Below, in pieces: positions 36,295 to 47,501 of a DNA stretch of 64,000 bases (position 1 is the first letter of the stretch; each line of letters starts with the position of its first letter). A program made the position numbers and the translations under genes. Below the pieces are notes generated by a model. It did no database searches. It was given only the letters and a program-made list of their open reading frames with translations, and was not told where the DNA came from. Source of the stretch: Pelomyxa schiedti (taxonomy: Eukaryota; Evosea; Pelobiontida; Pelomyxidae); assembly GCA_020536535.1 (NCBI GenBank), contig JAHLWZ010000794.1, positions 103,469-167,468 of the forward strand. The letters run 5' to 3'.

Positions 36295-36845
36295 AAGTCA
36301 ACATAAGTTCCGCCACAATCGCAAAATGTGTTAAACAACAAAAAGACTTTACAACGATCCCATTTGTTACTTACGCTATTGCTACTGGCGAATTCCTCAC
36401 CCATAGCAATACCGTCCGTGTTATCTGTAACGATAATAGAAGTGCCCTCGTTCGAACTCGCGAAACAGGGTCGGTAAGGGCGTACCTATTGATTCCATTG
36501 CTTAATAACAACAGACGACGTCAAGGAGCGAAAGAACATGACTAGGTTTGCTTTTCTCTAGGAAAGGGAAAAGCTCACCAACATTTGGTGTGAAAAGGGA
36601 CTGGGTATCCCTTGTCTGGCCTCTGACTAGAAATTTTGGCCCACATATCAGATTCCCTCCAGTCGCGGGCGATGCCTTCTCCACTCTCATACAGAACAGA
36701 AATGTGTGCACAAGCTAGAGGGACACACAGCTTCCACATGTCGGATTAGCTTTGTGCAGAAGCTCCATTAACTCACGCCGGTTCCAGCCACTTTTCCCTG
36801 AAAAATGAAGAGTGCCAGCAAAAACGCAGAGTATGGGCAGCACCG
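36295..36845. other. intergenic, no gene seen
   Basis: 550 bp downstream of the Ras fusion gene. Open frames on both strands lack family features. It probably includes the 3' UTR of the fusion gene. Confidence 0.5.
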
Positions 36846-37229
36846 TCACCGCCAGTCTTGGATCACAGCATTATTAAGATGATAAACGGCTTGGGGGATT
36901 GTATGTAGACCGGCCTTCAGGCACATGTGCGCCATCCATTCATGAGCCGCAGCAATTCCTTGTGAGGCTTGTTGCATCAGATTCATTGCCAGTGCCTCAT
37001 TTTGTTCGACTCCTTGTCCCTTTAGATAGAAGATTCCAGCATAAAACTGGGCCTCGGTGTGCCCTGCTTCAGCAACCAATGACAACAGCTTTTCGGTAGT
37101 TCTGCGCTCGAAATGTTCCCTCCAGATACAACGTGGCAAACGTGAAAACGGCAGGGATGAATTTCTGTGAGACAGACTTGCGAAGGTACCGGTACTCCAC
37201 GTGGTCATCACTGCCAGATTGCAAAACTG
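36846..37229 (-). pseudogene. Sel1-repeat protein fragment with frameshift
   Basis: Two adjacent Sel1-like repeats are visible on minus. The first reads FIPAVFTFATLYLEGTFRAQ followed by NYRKAVVI. The second reads VAEAGHTEAQFYAGIFYLKG then QGVEQNEALAMNLMQQASQG, and ends with TGA at 36846-36848. They are in different frames: to pass from NYRKAV to AEAGHTEAQ one base must be gained or lost near 37076-37090. The gap is too short for a spliceosomal intron. No convincing upstream exon with a start was found within 400 bp. It is probably a decayed or truncated Sel1-repeat gene; a sequencing error in a live gene is the alternative. Confidence 0.55.
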
Positions 37230-37623
37230 GAATTGATCCATCCTATCGCCGCCATCAGCAGCACTGCCTCATAGGTGCTTTGATTCTTGTACAAGAGGAA
37301 TGGGATTCAGCGAATGATTCAAGTTGGGTTGTGACGAGAAGAGGAGGAGTTGGGCACAACACATTGGAAAGAAGTGAAAGACAGAACTTGTGCATCAAAA
37401 TAAGGGTAACTTTTTTTTTGGAACAAGTGTACAATATAGAATTTGACAAGAATTCACAATGGGTAAATGAGGTTGTCTGTACAGTAAAGTGAGGCAGTGT
37501 GTTTCTTTATTCTGTAATCCCTGCATTTCATTGGCGTAAGTTTTCTGCATATTTTTCCATTATTCTATTAAGGGGCAACAACCACAGTGCCTCACACAAC
37601 TAGTTAGTGTGGTTTGATTTGAC
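37230..37623. other. intergenic, no gene seen
   Basis: About 390 bp between the Sel1 fragment and the Pumilio stop; would include the Pumilio 3' UTR. No AATAAA close to the stop was noticed. Confidence 0.45.
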
Positions 37624-40600
37624 TCAGTAGAACTTTTCAATTCTGGCAATGATGTGCTTCCCAAACGTGACTTTGCGTAAAGCCGGAATGCTGGGCTTTA
37701 TTTTGCTCACCAGCAAGGCACGTTGGTCATCAGTGACAATATCAAGAAGCTTCTGCACAACATAATTGGCAAAAGGGTCACGAACCATTGCAAGAATTGG
37801 TGCCCCATCCATTTTGGGGCCAATTATCTCCGCTATGATTGTGGAGCGTTCTGATTGTGTAGCATACTGAACGCATTTCTCAATCACGTTACTAAAACAC
37901 CGGCGTACTTAATTCAGGGAAATAAAGATGAAAAAGAACCTGGCAAATTTGTGCTGACTTAGTACTACATAGTGGCCTCTAATCTGTGCTATAATGCGAG
38001 ATTTGTGCCTGGGTTGTCCATGCTCTAGTACATGTTGGATGACATAGTTCCCATATTGATCTTGTACAAGAGCCACAGTCACTAGAAGTAGTTCATCAAG
38101 AATCGGGTCCTGAAACGTGTTGTTAGGAGGGAATGTTATTGTTTTTGCACTGACTGTTTGGTGCTCAAAACAGTGCTCCAATATTCTCTGTATCACCCGG
38201 CATCCATAGGGATGAGCGGCAAGTGCTCCAACCTGCCCATGAAATGCATCCACAATAAACTGAGTGCGGTCGGGGGGTATGCATTCAATGCATTTTTGAA
38301 TGACATGATTTCCATTTTGGTCTTGTACACACTTCAACACATCACCTTAGGTATTCATTAGGGTGGTTTTCATGGTGGATTTAATTGCTGATACCATCCA
38401 GTTCATGCACAAGGCTTTCCTGACTATCAACATCAATATGTTCCAAAGCTTTTTGTATAACTCTGCATCCATACATCTGGCTATATGGTGAAACAGATTC
38501 CAAACTAAGGTGAAAAACCTGAACTGACAGTTCCAAAACTTTTCCTTTGAGAGTTTCAGTGAGCGACTGCCTCTGTTCGTCAGTGCCTAACAGTTATCAA
38601 ATGGCGCTAACTTGAGGGAGGGACTACCATATTCAAAGAACTTTTGAATCACATAATTTCCAAACACATCATTTATAAGCAAAGGTGCATTTGCTAATAT
38701 TTCATTAAAGATAAGCTGCTTTTCAGTCTCACTGTGTTTAGTTATAGAACGAAACGGATGCATTTAAATAAATTACTTTGCTGTTTCTAGTTTTTGTTGT
38801 ATGAATCGGGATCCATGTTGGTCCTGTGAAACCTCAACAACATGCCCAACAACTGTCTAAAATAGATCAATACACATTAGAGACTAACAATACTACTTGA
38901 ATAGTTAAGTTTCGCCCCTTATTGGTTCTTAAGTCTTCCATTACATTTACAGGTAAAAAGTGACCAACTTCACCGCCCCAAACAGGATGCCCTAGAAAAG
39001 GAAAAAGTAGTGATTAAATACATAACGTGAAAGTGGTTAATGCTAGAGTTACCAATTTCCTTTGAACTGTGGCGCAAATAGGGTCGTGAGAGGGGGGAAT
39101 ATGCCGATCCCGAGAGCATTGCCGATCCCTAATGCGGAGGTGAAATAGTTCTCAAATTTACTGGTACATACATCCCATAGTTCAGGTTTTGCAATCCCTG
39201 AGGCCTGAAAAAGATCACCAGGGTAAGGAATGTGATCCTGGATCCCATTTGGTGGCGTCTGTGGCTCTTCAGGATCCTGGGGGCCGAGCCCGTCGGCAGA
39301 GAGACCCTCGATATCAACGTAATTCGGGTCGAAAGCTGAGGGAGGCATTCCATATGGTCGTGGTGGGTACATTGGCATCATCATGTCTTGGGCGTAATAG
39401 GGAAGTGAAGGGGGCCCTCTGAAACCAGGCACTGGAAGAGGAATTGGCACCTGCATTGGCTGTAACATACGTGAGTGAGTGGCAATACACCCAGGGCTGT
39501 ACATTGTTTATTGATAAAGAGTTCATTTGCTGCTCGATACCACATTCATATTCATCATATGACTGAGACGGTGGTGTCGTTTGAAACCGAGGTTGTAGGA
39601 GATTGAAAGACTCAGTATGCACGCCAAGACCTTCTTGTGGGGGTGGCATGGTTGCCCTGATTTTAGTGGACGAGGAATATTGTGGGGAAGGCTGTAATTT
39701 TTGTCAGAGAATGAGGAAACCGCTGCTGTTACCTTATGAGGCGGGGAATACTGCATGGGTGGTGTAGTGACAGGAAGTCTTCTTGGTGGGGACTGAGGAC
39801 TTAAGAACTGCTTTTGAGAATGTCAGGTTGGGCTAACACAGAAAAGGGTCTCAAACCTCACTTGGGGATTTTTGTTGTTCCCTTTCTGTAAGAGACTCGG
39901 AATTTGTAGTTTTCATGGCCCTTGAATATACGGGTGATGGAGTCTTAGGGAAGTCATGTTGAATTTTCCCCATAAGCTTTTTCTTTGGTTAGAGATAGCT
40001 TTCTCTTGTTAAATAGTAACAGATTTTGGAGATAGCACAGCTGACATTGCTGGGTCAGTTGGATCCAATACTGCTGACGGCCAAACTTGTTCGCGACGGA
40101 TATGCTAAAACATACTCAATTAGGGTGGATAAATGTAGGTGGAGTAAAGTACTGGCATTAATTTGACAGGAGATATTGGTACGCCACCAACTAAGGCAGG
40201 AACTTCTCTTCTTGCTTCTGATCGTACCTCATTACCCCTCCAAGGCATTGGGGCTGGTAAACGAGGATCCTGGCGTGATTGATAGTACTGGTGGTAAACT
40301 GGATCCTATTTGGGTATTATGAATAAGGCATAACAAGGTGTATCAGGCTTACCATTAGCATTTGACTTATATCAGCCGGATTCACCTCGGGTGTGTTCCT
40401 GGACTAGACAACCATCAATAACAAATTCTTCAACCAAAAACTCCAAAATCAATAGACCAAAAAGGAAAATCACGTAAAATATAGACCATACAAAAACAAA
40501 AACCAAAAAAACGAAACAGGGATCACAATCACCAAAAGAAACACTCACATCAGGGACCAGTGATGGCGGAGCCGACGTGCTTCGCGGAAGGCGATGATCA

Positions 40601-41046
40601 TCAGTCTCTTCAGGAGCGACTGCGGCGCCGCTTGCATTAACGGCCGCCCAAACGTCATCCTCCTCGGTCTCAGCAAAGTCCCCGCCGGGACCGGCGCCTA
40701 CAAATTGTTGCTGCTGCTGTTGTTGTTTGCTGTACAACTGCTGCTGTTGCTGATGAAGGTGCGCCTGTTGGTGCGGCTGTTGCTGCCGCGGCAAATGGAT
40801 CTGAAGCTGGCCCATGGTATGGAATTGTGGGAGGGGCGTCGTACGCGCCGGGGGCGTGCCCGGCATCGGCGCCGACGGCTGGGCCTCGACGGCGCCTTCC
40901 GCATCGTCGTCGTCTGCTGATGCGACGGACGAGGACTGGATTGGGAGCTGAGGGGACGGCTCCAGGAGACTGGGGACCCCCCAGACGCCCGTGCCCTTGT
41001 TGTTGCTATTGGTGCTGTTGATGATCGTGCCGCTACTTGTCATCAT
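37624..41046 (-). CDS. PUM: Pumilio/PUF-family RNA-binding protein
   Basis: Tandem ATGs at 41044-41046 and 41041-41043; TGA at 37624-37626. The N-terminal half is low-complexity (poly-Gln, Pro/Ser-rich, a D-rich patch), as in animal Pumilios. The C-terminal PUF domain starts after [12 protein letters not shown] and has eight repeats. Their helix-2 RNA-contact residues read GSRFIQ, GNYVIQ, GCRVIQ, GNHVIQ, GCRVIQ, GNYVIQ, ASNVIE and ANYVVQ. These give SR-Q, NY-Q, CR-Q, NH-Q, CR-Q, NY-Q, SN-E and NY-Q, the same code as human PUM1/2, which predicts binding to 5'-UGUAUAUA. Such proteins bind 3' UTRs and repress or destabilise mRNAs. About a dozen short introns. The upstream exons (40 kb to 38.9 kb) are Pro/Gln-rich and their joins are approximate. 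Divergent from RER1. Confidence 0.9.
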
Positions 41047-41383
41047 TCCCCGGACACAGCGCCCGCCGGCGTGTATTTTGTTCGCGAAAAAACCTGTTGT
41101 TTTTTGCTTTCTGGAAAACAAAAGGGAAACGAACCCGAACTCAACGAGTTGACTGTTGGTTTTCCCTCTTTTCACTTTCGCCTTGATGACTGGAGTCAGT
41201 TCAGGTTCCTGTAAATTACTACTTGCCCAAGTGGCCCCAGTGGTCTCCTACCATCACTCTCTACCTCTCCGTCAGTGGGAATTCAACCCCCCGCAAATGA
41301 CAAGTCACTGCAAGATCCAAAACAGAGAGTAGGAAAAAAAACAACATAAAATAAAACCAAAGAGAGGAGTGACGACGTAGGTG
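41047..41383. other. divergent promoter between Pumilio and RER1
   Basis: 337 bp between two start codons on opposite strands. It contains A-rich runs near 41335-41360; no named element recognised. Confidence 0.5.
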
Positions 41384-42216
41384 ATGGGTGACCTGTTCTC
41401 GTCAGGCGACAGCGGGGGTAGTAGCGCAGACGCTAATTCGGCGACGGGGGCCGAGGAGAGCACGTTCATTGACAGACTGCGGTTCACGATAAACCGCCGG
41501 TCGCAGAAACTCATGGACGACATGACACCTTACATGGGCGCGAGGTGGCTCACGACTGCCGTGCTTGCATTCTTGTACGTTTGCAGAGTGTGGCTCGTTG
41601 GCGGCTTCTTCGTGGTAACTTATGTTTTGGGTGAGCTTTCCAATATGGTTACTTTCTCTTTTTTTTCTCCCCTTTTCCTCTCCCCCTTTCGTGCTTTCTC
41701 TTTAGCAGTTTGTGCGGGGTTCAATTATGAGGAGAAAAATACTGCATAACTAACTTTGACTAGGTATTTATCTGCTTAACTTGTTCATTGGCTTTTTGTC
41801 TCCACAAGTTGATCCCGAATCTGAGGATACCGGAGGAGCACTTCCAACAACTGTGGATGATGAATTCCGACCCTATCAGCGACATCTTCCTGAACTTAAG
41901 TTTTGGTAGTTAAGACTCATGGCATTCTTCTTCTTACCTCAAACAAACAATTAAGGAGAGCAACAACTTTTGCTACTTTTGTGGCAGTCTTTTGTACTTT
42001 CGTGCCCTTCTTAGATATACCAGTGTTTTGGCCTATCCTTGTCATATACTTTGTTGCACTTGCGTAAGTTCCACCATTCCTCACCTGTGGCTAATCGTAA
42101 CCTCTAGTGGTATTACACTTAAGAATCAAATTAAACATATGATCAAGCACCATTATCTCCCATTCATCCACGGCAAACCAGTCTATAAGGTTGCACCTCG
42201 TAGCAGAGACACCTAA
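41384..42216 (+). CDS. RER1: RER1, Golgi-to-ER retrieval receptor
   Basis: ATG at 41384-41386, TAA at 42214-42216. Protein of about 200 residues with the RER1 pattern: a cytosolic head, [46 protein letters not shown]...[35 protein letters not shown], and [20 protein letters not shown] followed by GKPVYK. Four hydrophobic segments are present, as expected. RER1 cycles between cis-Golgi and ER and returns unassembled membrane proteins by binding polar residues in their membrane spans. Introns at about 41630-41761, 41808 and 41909-41955 join in frame. An in-frame GTG just upstream is not used as the start. Confidence 0.93.
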
Positions 42217-42419
42217 TAACAAAAACACCCAAGCCCAATTATGCACTTGTTTTTTGTATTTTTCTGTCTGTGTGCCTCGGCGTACAAATTTGGTTTTCGC
42301 TCCTTCGGCGATTTCCTTTCATGGAAAGATAGCAAAAACCGCTGTTCTCATTCGTCTACGTCTTCCAAGGAGCCACGGAAAAAGCCAAAACCAAATAAAC
42401 CGACGGGGCCTGGGCACTC
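42217..42419. other. short intergenic spacer
   Basis: 203 bp between RER1 and the next plus-strand start. AATAAA occurs at about 42394. Confidence 0.5.
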
Positions 42420-45400
42420 ATGCACCTGACAGCACTCCCCGGTCGTCGTAGTAGTCGGCTCTCGGCAGTGTCATGGCTGGTGGTTCTCGTTTCCACGATG
42501 GTGGACCGATCGGGCCAGTGGGACACCCACATGGTCGTGGAGTCGAGTGACCTCGAAATGCTCGCGGACGTGTCGTCGATCGTGGTGGGGGCGCCCGTGC
42601 CCACGCACGAGCGCGGGTGTGGGGCGGTGCCGCTCTCGTTCGAGTGCGCGGGGAGTACGTTTTGGCATGGCTTCTTCTATTTGGTATTTTTCCCGTTTTC
42701 CCTTTTTCTTCTCGTTTTTTCCTGATTTTCCCGTTTTTTTTTTTTTTTTTTTTTCGTTTATGTTGTTCTGTTGCTATGTGTTGGATATAAGCCAAAACTT
42801 CCTTATTATGTTATTGCAACTACAACGCAGCCATGTAAGTAGAATAAGACCTAAGCCACACATATCCCCTTGATATGCAGGCAGTTGCAACAATACAAGC
42901 ACTCTTTCGTACAATATGTAATAATATATTTTGTCCTAGAGGAGAATGTAATAGGGGAAAAAGTAATGACATGAATATATAGGATGGGGAACAAGTGGAG
43001 ACCCCAGGGTGCTCGGCCGCTGTTTCATCACCTGGCATTCTCGTTGATGTGGACATGGATGGAACTTTGGACCTGGTGTTTGCTGATGAGTCTGAGGGAG
43101 GCCTTTCCATTGACTTAGTGGGGTATCTTTCTTGGACCGGGAGAGTTGCCATCTTCTAACAATTGCAAAAGCTTTCTTTCAGTTGAATACACAGACCCTA
43201 CATCATTTACACTGTGTTCCTTAACGCGGAAGGGACAACTTATAGGTTACTTACCACTTATTTTGGGATAAAGAAAATTCATTTTCACAGATAGACCCCT
43301 GGATGTCAATGGGGATAACTACACGGATTTTTTTGTACTAAACGATGGTTTATTGTATTGCATTTTCCAGACCCCTGATAATTGCACCGAGCACAGAGTT
43401 GGATCTTCTCTTGTTATCAGTGTCATGTGTGGGCAACTTGTTACTCTTTAATTAACTTAAGATCTGCTACAGGGATGTGGGCTATTTGAGAGCCGATAGC
43501 ACTGATCAAGAATTTCCCAGTCTTCTTGTGCTTTCAGAGGGAAAAGTAACTCACAGACAATTTCGGTGTATCTCACTCTGAGCAGTTGTCATTATTATTA
43601 TCCTCTGATGGAGGAGATTCTTGGAATATGCAAGTACTCATTCCTGTGGAGCCCACCATTGCAGAGGTCGTGTTTTCTTCTTCTTTGAAATGTTAGTATT
43701 CACATTCTGAAGATTACTGACTATGATGGTGACGGCTACAATGATATTGTGACATCCACAGAAAATACTCTTTTCTTCTACTCTTTGTCATCCTCCAATT
43801 TCACATGGGATGTTACAGGCAGAGTAGAAACAGTAGACGGAACAACACTTCTATACAGTGCGGGTGTTTTTTCTGACACATTGTACGTGATAGTACCCAG
43901 GCGACACCTTTTCCTCACTATTTTAGAGGGAATGATTTGGTCAGAGTTGGAACCGATAGAGAAGTTGTTGGGTTGTGGCCAGCATATTCCTTGAGTGTCC
44001 TTAGAACAGACAACCCATCTTACTCTAATTTCTTATTTTCAACGGGAGGAGAAATTTTTGGAGCATACCATGGTAGAATCGCATTCTCCCAGTCATAATC
44101 TTAATCGACTAGAATTTTTATCGAGCTCTGTGAAGGAGGACGTGGTCTTTATTGTCTCCGGTTCTTGTGATGCTGTAAGTTACTTGTGCCCATCTGGTGC
44201 TTTTGAGCTTGTATGGCTCGAAAATGCCAAAGATACTTTCTCTATTCCGGCGCAGATGGCAACGTTTTCGGTTATTGGATTCATCATTGGCCTTACTCCC
44301 ATTTGGTTCCCTTCTACCACTTTTCCATTCTCTTTTAATGAAATTTGTGCAGTGTCTTCTTTGTGGCGTTAATGCTAGACTCCTCTAAATTTCAGGGAGA
44401 AGTCTTAGTGCCCCATAGAGGAGAGAGAACTAATGCAGAAAATACCGCCAGGTGTGGCACCCATTAAGATATTATCTACAGCTTACCTCTGTTCAGTGTG
44501 GTAGAATCCGCTACGACATGGGTGCCTTCCTGGAACAGGACTTTACATCTTGCATTCCACGGAGTGTTCTTTATCATACCTCCGATTTGTAGTATGATTT
44601 CATGTGTCATGCCTTACATGTACATGCTAATGCTTCCACTGGTTGGAGGCCTTTACATTTTGGGAGTCATACCACTCACTGCCGTAATACTGTGGCGTGA
44701 CCACCACACACAGCCTTCGGGCTGCTGTTCCTCTGGGCCCGGCTCCATCACACTCCGTTGCGCACTCAGTGCTTGGCTTTTCTGCTCCACTGCTGGATAT
44801 GTTGCTATGTACTGCTTTGATAATGGAGTTCTGTGTCCAGAGGATGACAGCAACAACTCAAACTGTGACACTGGTGCGAATGTTGCACTCGCAATGCTGG
44901 TCATCATCCTCGTTTCTGTGGTTGGATGGATGGGACTCCTGTTTTACGAAGTCCACGTGATTCGCACCAGCCCACAGCTGTTCAACTACGGGAGGACAAT
45001 TGCACCAAAGACACCAGAACAGTTGGTGATTGAAAGGGAAGAAAAAGCAGAGAAAGAGCAGCACCGACTTCTAAGGAAGGCACAGATGAAGAAGGTGGAC
45101 CAGAGGCAATTGTGGATTGTTGGCTCTTGCATTGCAGTCCTCATCCTTGCAATTCTGTGTAACGCTATTGGCGGTGCTGGCGAGTGGTTGCTGTATGTAC
45201 ATATAAATAATTGTTAGCATATTACATCCCGCCTTACTCACTTCCACCTTGAACTAATATCCTAACTATGCAGACTTGGAGGATATGTAGTGATAACTTT
45301 TGGTGCTATTCCTTTGGGCCTGCTACCGTTCATGCTGTTTGTTCGTAATCTATTCTTGCTTCACATTATGCATGCGCTGTCACTGACATCCAGTATCCTG

Positions 45401-45625
45401 CTACTGCTTGGGTCGCTGGGGGTCAATTCCTTCTACCTTATCTTCCCGCTGTATGTTTCAGACATGGGAACAGGAAATGTAGCCACGTGGGCTGTGGGAT
45501 TCGGTAGCAGTGTTTCTGTGGCTGGATTCCTGATTGCTTATCATTCGTACCACATATCCAAAATACGGGCATGGAGGAAAGAAGCCCAAGTTCTCTCCAC
45601 CACACCGGAAGTACAATCCACATAA
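42420..45625 (+). CDS. large membrane protein with FG-GAP/VCBS-like ectodomain and about eight C-terminal membrane spans
   Basis: ATG at 42420-42422 starts a signal-peptide-like segment (LSAVSWLVVLVSTMV). The ectodomain has Ca2+-loop motifs of the FG-GAP/VCBS type: ILVDVDMDGTLDLVFADE (about 43040-43090), DVNGDNYTDFFVLND (about 43300-43350) and ITDYDGDGYNDIVTST (about 43715-43760). From about 44530 the sequence is highly hydrophobic: FFIIPPICSMISCVMPYMYM, LPLVGGLYILGVIPLTAVIL, ALSAWLFCSTAGYVAMYC, LAMLVIILVSVVGWMGLLFY, IVGSCIAVLILAILCNAIGG, VVITFGAIPLGLLPFMLFV, LTSSILLLLGSLGVNSFYLI and WAVGFGSSVSVAGFLIAY. Between spans 4 and 5 is a charged coiled loop (ERE-EKAEKEQHRLLRKA). Stop TAA at 45623-45625. 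I do not recognise this combination. A sensor or receptor with a propeller head is possible; that is inference. The second exon is uncertain. Confidence 0.7.
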
Positions 45626-45774
45626 CAATGCATGCAACACAACATGACTCAGTCCTAAACACATTCTTTTCTTGTATTCAGTAGTATGATACTAGTGTAG
45701 CACAATGAAAAATCCTGTTGTTTTTTTCCCAAGTGAATTGTTTCAGAAAACAGGAACAAAAATCAGGCCCAGGA

Positions 45775-46380
45775 TCACAGGCACCCAAAAGTGTTTTCTC
45801 CACTGTAGGTCATGTACAAGAACCCATCATCGTCATGGTACCGCTCGTATATCAGTGACATAGTTGATGCTGTGAGTGTTTTAGAAAAAACGCCTAATAT
45901 TACCCAAAGAAACATATAACAGTTACAAACAGAAACATCATAGAAAATAAGAAAAAAAAAAAGGAAGCTATGACCTGTTGGGGGCAGAGTGTTGTTGACA
46001 AATAAGAAGATGGAACTTTCAGGTTTCAGCTTCATGTGCTTTCTGATCTCGTACACGAATTTACCTACATTGAGATCCGCTGGAACCAAGTACTTCTTTT
46101 TCTCTAGATCTGGGGCGTTTGACTTTGGTGCTTTTTCTACAATCACCTGTAACAAAACCAATAAGCCCGTATTATCGGGGAACGAACGGCGTATTACTCT
46201 TAAATATGTGTCTAGCGAAGAAGGCGGAATATACCGGAATGCGGTCGCCATATTTTGCACGAATACGGTCGGCCACTTCCCTCCTTTTTTCTGTGCGATT
46301 TGATGTGTCAAACACAAACGAAACCATCCGTCATATAGCACACCGATTGGCTCGGACTTGAACGAGCTCGCCGTTGCCAT
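45775..46380 (-). CDS. ATG8: Atg8/GABARAP/LC3 ubiquitin-like autophagy protein
   Basis: ATG at 46378-46380, TGA at 45775-45777. Spliced protein of about 120 residues: [84 protein letters not shown] and [12 protein letters not shown]. All Atg8 landmarks are present, and the invariant Gly is followed by Cys-Leu, so Atg4 would have to trim two residues before lipidation to phosphatidylethanolamine. The helical head FKSE and the LIR-docking strand KKYLVP are kept. Introns: one after SEPI (about 46343-46294), one after RIP, and one of about 90 bp after TLPP, which contains an A/T run. Highly conserved gene. Confidence 0.95.
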   Translation of the reverse strand: MATASSFKSEPIGVLYDGWFRLCLTHQIAQKKGGKWPTVFVQNMATAFRYIPPSSLDTYLRVIRRSFPDNTGLLVLLQVIVEKAPKSNAPDLEKKKYLVPADLNVGKFVYEIRKHMKLKPESSIFLFVNNTLPPTGHSFLFFFLIFYDVSVCNCYMFLWVILGVFSKTLTASTMSLIYERYHDDDGFLYMTYSGENTFGCL

Positions 46381-46633
46381 GGACAATTTTTAAATCAAAC
46401 AAAGCACAAACCAACTTAGGAATTACACAAAAACCCCGGATTTTGATTGGCTTGTTGGAGGTGATGCACTGTTGTGGGAAAAAAGTGTGTAAGACTTCGC
46501 CAATCAAATGAGAGTATACAATGGGAGAAAACTGGTAATGAAGATTACAATTAATATGCACAGTTCAGTGATTGGTATTCTGTGTAGAAATACAGTACAG
46601 TGCTGCTGCCAGAGCAGGACTGGGACATTCCCA
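46381..46633. other. intergenic spacer upstream of Atg8
   Basis: 253 bp upstream of the Atg8 start and downstream of the next minus-strand gene. No specific element recognised. Confidence 0.5.
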
Positions 46634-47456
46634 TCATGACTTTTGAACAAGCAGGAGTAGCTGCTTGCTTGTGTCTACAAGGTCCCCGGATTGAAGCAGT
46701 TCCCGTGCTCGGCTGGGATTTGTCTGTCCAACATCCATCACCTTCCAGAAGCGGTTAGTGAATAATGTTTTGTGTGTTTAAAATCCTTCGACTACCTTGA
46801 CTAGTCCTATGTGGAATTGTTTGTGGAGGGTCTCCATTTCTGCCCAATTTGGAACTCGGCCTTTGACCTTTCCAATCCAACGGGACATTGGGCAGGCACC
46901 ATGGTTTCCAAATTTCTGTCTCATGTCATCCCATTCTATAAGAACACGCCATGCAAGTTAGCATACAACGAAAGCCCAAGGAATGACGCCCACCTGGAGG
47001 CAGTGACCCATCCTTGGCTCTCATCACCAACTCCTCCAATTTGCCCAGAATTTGGGTATGTGCTTCAATTCCCCTGTTCTGTTCCACAAGTCCTTCTCTC
47101 TTCACGCACCCAATGAGAATTGGGGGAAAACAACACAGCCAGGCAGTGGAGTGGATTGTACCTGTGACACAGTCGAAAGGCGGTTGCCAGACGCTGCAGG
47201 TGCACCACAGCCCATCACTTTTGTTTTTTTCTTATTAGTAATGAACACTTTTCCAAGCACAAGGGCCTGTGTGTCCTTCGTCAGTTTCCAGTACTGAGAG
47301 AGTTTTTTCGCAAACTTCCACCACAGGCCGGGTGGTTCTTTCCCCCTTCCGCGTTCGGACGAAGCGACGATGTTTTTCGGTTTTTGGTGTCAGTGAAAAA
47401 CCACTGTTCACAGCAAATGGGAGATCAAGTGTCCTGTTAAGGACTACGAGACACAT
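46634..47456 (-). CDS. unidentified small protein
   Basis: Minus-strand gene ending in TGA at 46634-46636. Downstream exons are firm: NRGIEAHTQILGKLEELVMR, AKDGSLPPEWDDMRQKFGNH, IGKVKGRVPNWAEMETLHKQ, FHIGLVK, then across an intron VMDVGQTNPSRARELLQSGD and LVDTSKQLLLLVQKS. The start is not settled: an ATG at 47456 opens a basic N-terminus, while one at 47215 would give MGCGAPAASGN, a possible myristoyl/palmitoyl head. The protein is mostly helical, perhaps a coiled-coil subunit; I recognise no family. The 5' end abuts the phosphatase gene (stop at 47502) on the same strand. Confidence 0.55.
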
Positions 47457-47475
47457 GTGCGTTTCCTTCCTTTTC

Positions 47476-47481
47476 TTTATT
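47476..47481 (-). promoter_or_regulatory. AATAAA polyadenylation signal of the histidine phosphatase gene
   Basis: AATAAA on the minus strand about 20 bases past the proposed stop at 47502. Confidence 0.55.
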
Positions 47482-47501
47482 GCAGCAATACCAAAAGGGA
47501 A

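Noticed and set aside
40594-40920. Leu-rich plus-strand frame
   Set aside because: Antisense of the poly-Gln segment of the Pumilio gene.
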